From Chlamydia trachomatis (GTDB lineage: Bacteria; Chlamydiota; Chlamydiia; Chlamydiales; 2-12-FULL-49-11), in assembly GCA_945877885.1 (NCBI GenBank), contig CAMCSI010000037.1, forward strand, positions 1 to 9,922: a stretch of 9,922 nucleotides of DNA. The letters are read 5' to 3'. Below are positions 5,868-9,922 of this stretch, piece by piece. The notes beneath the pieces are model-generated. The model saw only the letters and a program-made list of their open reading frames with translations, did not search any database and was not told the DNA's origin. Numbering within the stretch: the first letter of the stretch is position 1; each line of letters starts with the position of its first letter. A program made the position numbers and the translations under genes.

Positions 5868-6800
5868 ATGAAAGCTGTACTACTTGATAGCAATAGTCTA
5901 GGAGATCTTGATTTATCTTCACTAAACACACTTTTAAAAGATTTAGAGATCTTTCCTACAACCGATTACGATCAGATCATCTCAAGATGCAAAGATGCAG
6001 AGATCCTCTTAACAAATAAATGCCGATTAGATGCCTTTATCCTTAATCAGCTCCCAAAGTTAAAGCTTATACAACTTTTTGCAACTGGCATGGATAATAT
6101 CGATCTACCCTTTGCAAAAAATAAAGGGATTGTAGTCAAAAATGTATCACACTACTCAAGTCAAAGTGTCGCAACCTATGTACTTACCACCATTTTAAAC
6201 CTATTTACCTCTTATCCGTCCTATATAAGAGATGTAAAAGATGGCAAATGGTCAACCTCAAAAACATTTACATTTTTAGATCACCCTATTGAAACCCTTA
6301 GTGGTAAAACCCTTGGAATCTTTGGATATGGAAATATTGGGAAAAAAGTTCATGAGATGACCTCTTCTTTAGGAATGAACACACTTATTGCAAAAGGCAC
6401 CAAGCAACACTATGAGGAAAATCGTTTAGACTTAAAAGATTTGCTACCTCTTGTCGACATACTTCTTATCATGTGTCCCCTTACCGAACAAACAAAAAAT
6501 AAAATCACATTAAAAGAACTTAAGTTAATGAAATCATCTGCTTTTATTATTAATGCTGCGCGCGGCGGAATTGTTAATGAAGTGGATCTTGCTCATGCAT
6601 TAGACGTTAATATTATCGCAGGTGCAGGCATCGATGTTTTATCGCAAGAGCCTCCACAATCTGATCACCCTTTAATTAATTGCAACCATCCAAAACTCTA
6701 CCTAACACCTCATATTGCTTGGGCAGCAACCTCTGCCCGAAAGAGTTTGTTAGAAAAAGTAATTGTAAATATTGAAGATTTTATTAAAGGTGATTTTTAA
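5868..6800 (+). CDS. D-2-hydroxyacid dehydrogenase (glycerate dehydrogenase/hydroxypyruvate reductase-like)
   Basis: This 310-aa cytosolic oxidoreductase would interconvert a D-2-hydroxyacid and a 2-ketoacid. The substrate-binding half contains IQLFATGMDNIDL (68-80). The cofactor domain has the Rossmann motif GYGNIG (Gly153, Gly155, Gly158) in TLSGKTLGIFGYGNIG. The catalytic triad Arg232 (in NAARGGIVNE), Glu261 (in QEPP) and His282 (in TPHIAWA) is complete. Overall layout and the GMNTLIA stretch after the Rossmann motif fit the glycerate dehydrogenase-like branch better than SerA: there is no ACT domain and the protein is short. At the end of the second beta strand the usual acidic residue is replaced by Lys176 (LIAKGTK), which may loosen NAD preference or favour NADP. 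The native substrate cannot be assigned. The NTT transporter gene follows 42 bases downstream on the same strand, so co-transcription is likely but a functional link is not evident. Confidence 0.9.
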   Translation: MKAVLLDSNSLGDLDLSSLNTLLKDLEIFPTTDYDQIISRCKDAEILLTNKCRLDAFILNQLPKLKLIQLFATGMDNIDLPFAKNKGIVVKNVSHYSSQSVATYVLTTILNLFTSYPSYIRDVKDGKWSTSKTFTFLDHPIETLSGKTLGIFGYGNIGKKVHEMTSSLGMNTLIAKGTKQHYEENRLDLKDLLPLVDILLIMCPLTEQTKNKITLKELKLMKSSAFIINAARGGIVNEVDLAHALDVNIIAGAGIDVLSQEPPQSDHPLINCNHPKLYLTPHIAWAATSARKSLLEKVIVNIEDFIKGDF

Positions 6801-6842
6801 CACCTCATCCTCTATACTTAGCTTTTTATATTTAGGTTTTCC

Positions 6843-8240
6843 ATGGAAAAGACCCTTAAAAACAGCTCCGTACGAATGTTTACCTTTATGTTTGGAATCA
6901 TTTTTCTTTTAAACTTAAACTATACAATTTTAAAAAGTGTAAGAAAAACACTAGCAATAGCCGATCTTGGGGGAAGTGCTACCTCTATACCCTTTTTTGA
7001 ATTATTTGGTACTATGCCAGCTGCTATCTTCATGGCCTGGTTTTTAACAAAAATTTTGAAGAAATTTTCCATGAAAAAAGTCTTCTTTGTGATGCTTTTC
7101 CTATTTATATCATTTTTCATACTTTTTGCAGGATTATGCTACCCTCAATTAATCCTTTTACAAAAAACGTTAGCAACGCCAAGACTGCTTACCTTTGCAT
7201 CAATGATCTTTTATGTGGTAGGAGAGCTTTGGAAGCCTTGCCTTATTCAAATTCTATTCCTTGGCCTGATCAACATGAACCTATCAATGGAGCAAGCAAA
7301 AAACTACTATCCCTCTTTGATGCTCGGAGCGGGTATCGGCGCAATTGCAGCAGGTCCAATTACAGTATTTTGTAACTCCAAATACCTCTTTAAGATCCTT
7401 CCTTTATCTACCGATCACTGGAACCACTCCTTAATCATCATGATGAGTGCAGTATTTCTAACAAGCCTTCTTACAGCCTCCTTGTACCATTTCCTCTGCA
7501 AAAATTTTTCTCAAAATGAAAACTATAGCGAAGAAGGAAAGAAATTTTCCCTCAAAGAAGCCTTACGCTATTTTCTGCAATCAAAACCGCTGAAGCTGAT
7601 GGGTTGGATCGTCTTTGCCGATTACATCGCTTATTCTCTTGCTGAAGTGCTTTTTTTAGAAGTGCTGAAGCTTAAATACCCACTTCCCACAGATTATTGC
7701 TCCTATATGGGCTATTTATCCTTCTGGCACAGTATCCTGACCATATTTTCCGCCCTCTTCCTTGCACCCGTATTGCTAAGAAAAACCCGCTGGGTAACTT
7801 GTGCTATCATCCTTCCACTTGGTCTATTTATCAGTGAAGGGGTCTTTTTCTTCTTTCTATGCGCAGAGGAATTCAGCTCTACCCTATTTAACCTTTCGCA
7901 CAGCGATTGGCTAGGAGTGCTTGTAATGATCGGCTCATTTCTATTTTGCGCCTGTCGAGCTATTAAATACACGCTATTTGACCCATGTAAAGAACTTGCC
8001 CTTGTTTCCCTACCCAAAGCCTCACGTATGCAAGGAAAGCTTGTAATCGATGGCCTTTGTTCCAAATTCGGCAAAGGGGCAAGCTCTGCAGCAACATTAT
8101 CGTTTGTCTCCATCTCAGGAAGCCTTCTAGGTAGCTCAATCATCACAGCCGTCATCGCCCTTTTAATCTCGCTAAGCCTTGTGGTCTCAACCACCATTTT
8201 AGGAGAAGAGCTCGAACCAAAAGCCCACCGCTTCCCATAA
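6843..8240 (+). CDS. NTT-family (TLC) nucleotide transporter, divergent
   Basis: This 465-aa polytopic protein (roughly 11-12 hydrophobic segments) belongs to the family of chlamydial, rickettsial and plastid ATP/ADP exchangers and nucleotide importers. Diagnostic stretches are LNYTILKSVRKTL (25-37), FYVVGELWKP (123-132), SLAEVLFLEVLK (265-276) and IKYTLFDPCKEL (374-385), followed by GKLVIDGLCSKFGKG. Four charged residues are essential in plant NTT1 (Lys155, Glu245, Glu385, Lys527). Glu128, Glu268 and Lys383 correspond to the last three, while the first is Arg34, next to Lys35 where Asp is usual. The protein is shorter than most NTTs (about 500-540 aa). Chlamydiae outside Chlamydiaceae carry several NTT paralogs with different substrates, so this may not be the ATP/ADP exchanger. 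The start has a weak AGG 6 bases upstream. A TATACT at 6813-6818 could serve as a -10 box, but no -35 is convincing. The gene converges on the glycosyltransferase gene, 7 bases away. Confidence 0.92.
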   Translation: MEKTLKNSSVRMFTFMFGIIFLLNLNYTILKSVRKTLAIADLGGSATSIPFFELFGTMPAAIFMAWFLTKILKKFSMKKVFFVMLFLFISFFILFAGLCYPQLILLQKTLATPRLLTFASMIFYVVGELWKPCLIQILFLGLINMNLSMEQAKNYYPSLMLGAGIGAIAAGPITVFCNSKYLFKILPLSTDHWNHSLIIMMSAVFLTSLLTASLYHFLCKNFSQNENYSEEGKKFSLKEALRYFLQSKPLKLMGWIVFADYIAYSLAEVLFLEVLKLKYPLPTDYCSYMGYLSFWHSILTIFSALFLAPVLLRKTRWVTCAIILPLGLFISEGVFFFFLCAEEFSSTLFNLSHSDWLGVLVMIGSFLFCACRAIKYTLFDPCKELALVSLPKASRMQGKLVIDGLCSKFGKGASSAATLSFVSISGSLLGSSIITAVIALLISLSLVVSTTILGEELEPKAHRFP

Positions 8241-8247
8241 AAGAAGA

Positions 8248-9105
8248 TTATTCAATCGTAAGAACTGGAATATCCGGATTAAAATAACTAGACCATGCAG
8301 ATAAATTTGAAAGTGTTCTTATCAAATAATCACCACGAGATAATAATAACATATCAGTAATCGCCTCAAGCCCCTGTTTATAAGGTTCACTTTTACCTAC
8401 ATGGAGCGGCTGATCATTTTTAGATCTTGTTGCATTAGTAAAACAGACTCTATCACCATATTTTTGAATCATATAATCCAAAAAATTTTGTTCATCAGTA
8501 GCTATAAATAGTTTATATTGAGCATTGGTATTTTTTTTAATAACCTTTTCAATTGCACTTATAACCTCATTATATGATACATATCGTGCTTCTCTACTAG
8601 TAATTTTATCTGTACCGCGATAATGAATTGCAATAATATAATTTTCTAAAAAATGTTCATCCTGAAATTCATTAACCTTCTCTAAAATAAATGGTTTTAT
8701 ATGAATATACTTATCAATTAGGACCTTTACCTCGCTTCTTAAAATTTTACCTATCATGTAACCAGGATGTCTTGAAGGATCACCAGTTACATAATGTAAA
8801 TTTCTAATATTTCCATATTTTATTGGCTCACAATAATAATTCCACCAATTATCCCCATAATTAGATTGTAAGTATAGTCCATTTGAATCCTTAAAACTCA
8901 CCTCAATTCCATTCACTAAACTAGATTCATAAGAAAACACCAAAGCTAATACATCATACCATACACTGAACATTCCAGCAGTTCTTGAATCCATTATATA
9001 ATAAAACTGAGGATTTAATCTACTTTTATAGAATTCTTTATCGAAAGACTCTAACAATACACATGGAAATAAAGAAATAGCTAGAATTAAAAATTTTGAT
9101 TTCAT
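8248..9105 (-). CDS. Fucosyltransferase-like (NodZ/GT23-type) glycosyltransferase with signal-like N-terminus
   Basis: The 285-aa protein starts with a basic, then hydrophobic segment (Lys2, Lys4, then about residues 5-18, FLILAISLFPCVLL) that looks like a signal peptide or anchor. The body fits the alpha-1,6/O-fucosyltransferase superfamily. NYGDNWWNYYCEPI (82-95) is a typical acceptor-half motif. IIAIHYRGTDK (157-167) is the HxRxTDK motif, whose Arg163 should bind the GDP-fucose phosphate. KLFIATDEQNFLDYM (198-212) is the second conserved block, and MLLLSRGDYLIRTLSN (252-267) the third. The expected reaction is transfer of fucose, or another GDP-sugar, to a glycan or protein. The donor is not proven, and the Ser/Thr-rich acceptor side offers no clue. 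An AGGAG 6 bases before the ATG supports the start. The methyltransferase gene ends 70 bases upstream on the same strand, so the two probably form one unit. An export signal on an enzyme needing a cytosolic sugar nucleotide is odd. Confidence 0.75.
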   Translation of the reverse strand: MKSKFLILAISLFPCVLLESFDKEFYKSRLNPQFYYIMDSRTAGMFSVWYDVLALVFSYESSLVNGIEVSFKDSNGLYLQSNYGDNWWNYYCEPIKYGNIRNLHYVTGDPSRHPGYMIGKILRSEVKVLIDKYIHIKPFILEKVNEFQDEHFLENYIIAIHYRGTDKITSREARYVSYNEVISAIEKVIKKNTNAQYKLFIATDEQNFLDYMIQKYGDRVCFTNATRSKNDQPLHVGKSEPYKQGLEAITDMLLLSRGDYLIRTLSNLSAWSSYFNPDIPVLTIE

Positions 9106-9111
9106 ATTTAT

Positions 9112-9116
9112 CTCCT
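9112..9116 (-). promoter_or_regulatory. Shine-Dalgarno site of the fucosyltransferase-like gene
   Basis: AGGAG on the minus strand, 6 bases before the ATG at 9105. It fixes the start so that the hydrophobic N-terminal segment is part of the protein. The rest of the 70-base gap up to the methyltransferase stop is extremely A+T-rich, and no trustworthy promoter or terminator can be singled out in it. Confidence 0.65.
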
Positions 9117-9175
9117 ATGTTTAAATATAAATAACTGTTCATTTTTAAATAATTACTAAACTTATTATAAAAAAA

Positions 9176-9874
9176 TTATTCAACTAAGTTAAGAGTGCTA
9201 TTTAATTCATTTGTTATATAAACTTCATCACATCCCATATGTTTAACAAAACAATACCCCTTAGATGTCAAATAGTTTTTAATATTGAATCCATAGTTAT
9301 TTTCCACAAAAATTACATCGATTTGATACTTATTAAAGTCAATTGACTTAATAATATTCTCTTCACCACCTTCGGTATCTATGGTTACAAAATCAAGCTT
9401 TGTTAACCCATACCTCTCCATTACATCATTAAAGGTTGTTACATCAACCTTCAAGATAACTTTCTCTCCACCATCTTTCATTGATAGTTCGTAGTCTATC
9501 CTTCTTACATGTCTTGGGTCATAATTCTCTAATAAACCAGATAGCATCCCTACTTTTTTTGACCAACAAAAATCTGTAATGCCATTGTAATTAGAGATAG
9601 CAATATTTATGCATTCACAGGATCTATTAGATTGTAGTTTTTCAAATTGGTATGGAATAGGTTCTATACAGACGCCTGTCCAATCTAAAGTTTCCTCGAA
9701 AAACAAAGTATTACTAAGAGACACCCCATCAAATGCTCCTATTTCCATAAAAACACCGTTTTTTTTCCCTTTCAAAAGTTCTTCATTTATAAATTTATCC
9801 TGACCGAATTGAGAATAGTAGGGTCCAGAATAAATGCTTATAAAAATGCTCAAATATAATCCAATCTTTTTCAT
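9176..9874 (-). CDS. FkbM-family (Methyltransf_21) SAM-dependent methyltransferase with signal-like N-terminus
   Basis: FkbM-type enzymes methylate hydroxyl groups, often on sugars or polyketides. The 232-aa protein opens with Lys2-Lys3 and a hydrophobic run (about 4-16, IGLYLSIFISIYS), directly followed by YYSQFGQDKFINEEL, the usual N-terminal block of the family. SAM-binding motif I is FMEIGAFDGVSLSNT (42-56), and the acidic residue after strand 2 is Glu71 (CIEPIP). LDFVTIDTEGGEENII (160-175) is the FkbM hallmark, and FVENNY (189-194) is the distal strand. Length is normal for the family and the domain appears complete. The start is supported by AAGGG 7 bases upstream, so the hydrophobic leader belongs to the protein and is additional to the core fold. 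It lies upstream of, and in the same direction as, the fucosyltransferase-like gene, which suggests both act on the same glycan. The target is unknown. The leader lacks a clear A-x-A cleavage site and could be an anchor instead. Confidence 0.87.
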   Translation of the reverse strand: MKKIGLYLSIFISIYSGPYYSQFGQDKFINEELLKGKKNGVFMEIGAFDGVSLSNTLFFEETLDWTGVCIEPIPYQFEKLQSNRSCECINIAISNYNGITDFCWSKKVGMLSGLLENYDPRHVRRIDYELSMKDGGEKVILKVDVTTFNDVMERYGLTKLDFVTIDTEGGEENIIKSIDFNKYQIDVIFVENNYGFNIKNYLTSKGYCFVKHMGCDEVYITNELNSTLNLVE

Positions 9875-9881
9875 TAAAAAT

Positions 9882-9886
9882 CCCTT
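9882..9886 (-). promoter_or_regulatory. Shine-Dalgarno site of the methyltransferase gene
   Basis: AAGGG on the minus strand, 7 bases before the ATG at 9874. It supports inclusion of the hydrophobic leader in the protein. The remaining bases to the window end (9887-9922) are A+T-rich. A promoter is likely there or beyond, but its -35 region would be outside the window. Confidence 0.6.
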
Positions 9887-9922
9887 TAGTTAAAGTTTCA
9901 TACTAAATTATTTCTAAAATTA

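Larger units (their letters stand above)
8241..9922. other. Low-GC segment carrying the glycosyltransferase/methyltransferase pair
   Basis: Hand counts of 60-base lines give 15/60 GC at 8521, 14/60 at 8641, 20/60 at 8941, 16/60 at 9181, 13/60 at 9301 and 21/60 at 9481. To the left they give 23/60 at 601, 21/60 at 3001, 24/60 at 4741, 25/60 at 6541 and 23/60 at 7801. The change falls at the right end of the NTT gene. It fits recent acquisition of the two genes from an A+T-rich source. No transposase, direct repeat or tRNA was found at the junction, and the right boundary lies outside the window. Confidence 0.6.

Noticed and set aside
6813..6818. TATACT as the -10 box of a separate promoter for the NTT gene
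   Set aside because: No acceptable -35 hexamer lies at 16-18 bp and there is no TGn extension. Read-through from the dehydrogenase gene 42 bases upstream is equally likely.
7712..8197. 161-codon minus-strand frame inside the NTT gene
   Set aside because: It is fully antisense to a clear membrane transporter, has a composition typical of a complement of hydrophobic codons and carries no domain signature.
9121..9175. Possible hairpin terminator or promoter between the methyltransferase and glycosyltransferase genes
   Set aside because: The stretch is so A+T-rich that weak pairings and TATA-like boxes arise by chance, and no G+C-bearing stem followed by a U-run is present.

Overview
The window most likely comes from an obligate intracellular bacterium of the phylum Chlamydiota outside the classical Chlamydiaceae, such as a Simkania-, Rhabdochlamydia- or Parachlamydia-like lineage or an uncultured relative. 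Four points support this: an NTT-type (TLC family) nucleotide transporter, a methionine aminopeptidase with an N-terminal SEC-C zinc knuckle, a multi-helix membrane/coiled-coil protein directly upstream of map (recalling the CT850-CT851 order of Chlamydia trachomatis), and a fairly low GC content (about 35-42% in hand-counted lines of the first 8.2 kb). The phylum call is an inference, because no rRNA or marker-gene comparison was possible.

Layout. At the left edge lies the 3' part of a membrane protein with a C-terminal DUF393/DCC thiol-disulfide oxidoreductase-like domain (1-486, +). Next is a minus-strand block, read right to left: a 75-aa unrecognised protein, an M20 dipeptidase, a membrane/coiled-coil protein and map (4118 down to 507). 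The first three look like one operon. map appears to have its own promoter. The plus-strand htpX-type membrane protease (4275-5219) follows a textbook promoter and Shine-Dalgarno site, and it converges on a membrane-anchored CX5R phosphatase (5779-5216, -). The two stop codons share a single TTAA. From the divergent gap at 5780-5867, a D-2-hydroxyacid dehydrogenase and the NTT nucleotide transporter run on the plus strand (5868-8240).

The right end (8241-9922) is different. Its base composition falls to about 22-35% GC in sampled lines. It carries two minus-strand genes, an FkbM-family methyltransferase and a NodZ/fucosyltransferase-like glycosyltransferase, both with hydrophobic signal-like N-termini. 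They look like a horizontally acquired pair that acts on glycans, possibly outside the bacterial cytoplasm.

The points most worth a second look are: (1) the exported-looking methyltransferase/fucosyltransferase pair on a low-GC island; (2) the candidate CT850-type membrane/coiled-coil protein next to map; (3) a divergent NTT transporter with a changed key lysine; (4) two promoters whose -10 boxes end exactly 6 nt before the ATG with no Shine-Dalgarno site, which predicts leaderless mRNAs for map and the dehydrogenase; and (5) a membrane-anchored tyrosine/dual-specificity phosphatase. No CRISPR array, tRNA, rRNA, insertion sequence or clear intrinsic terminator was seen. No gene-free stretch exceeds 300 bases.
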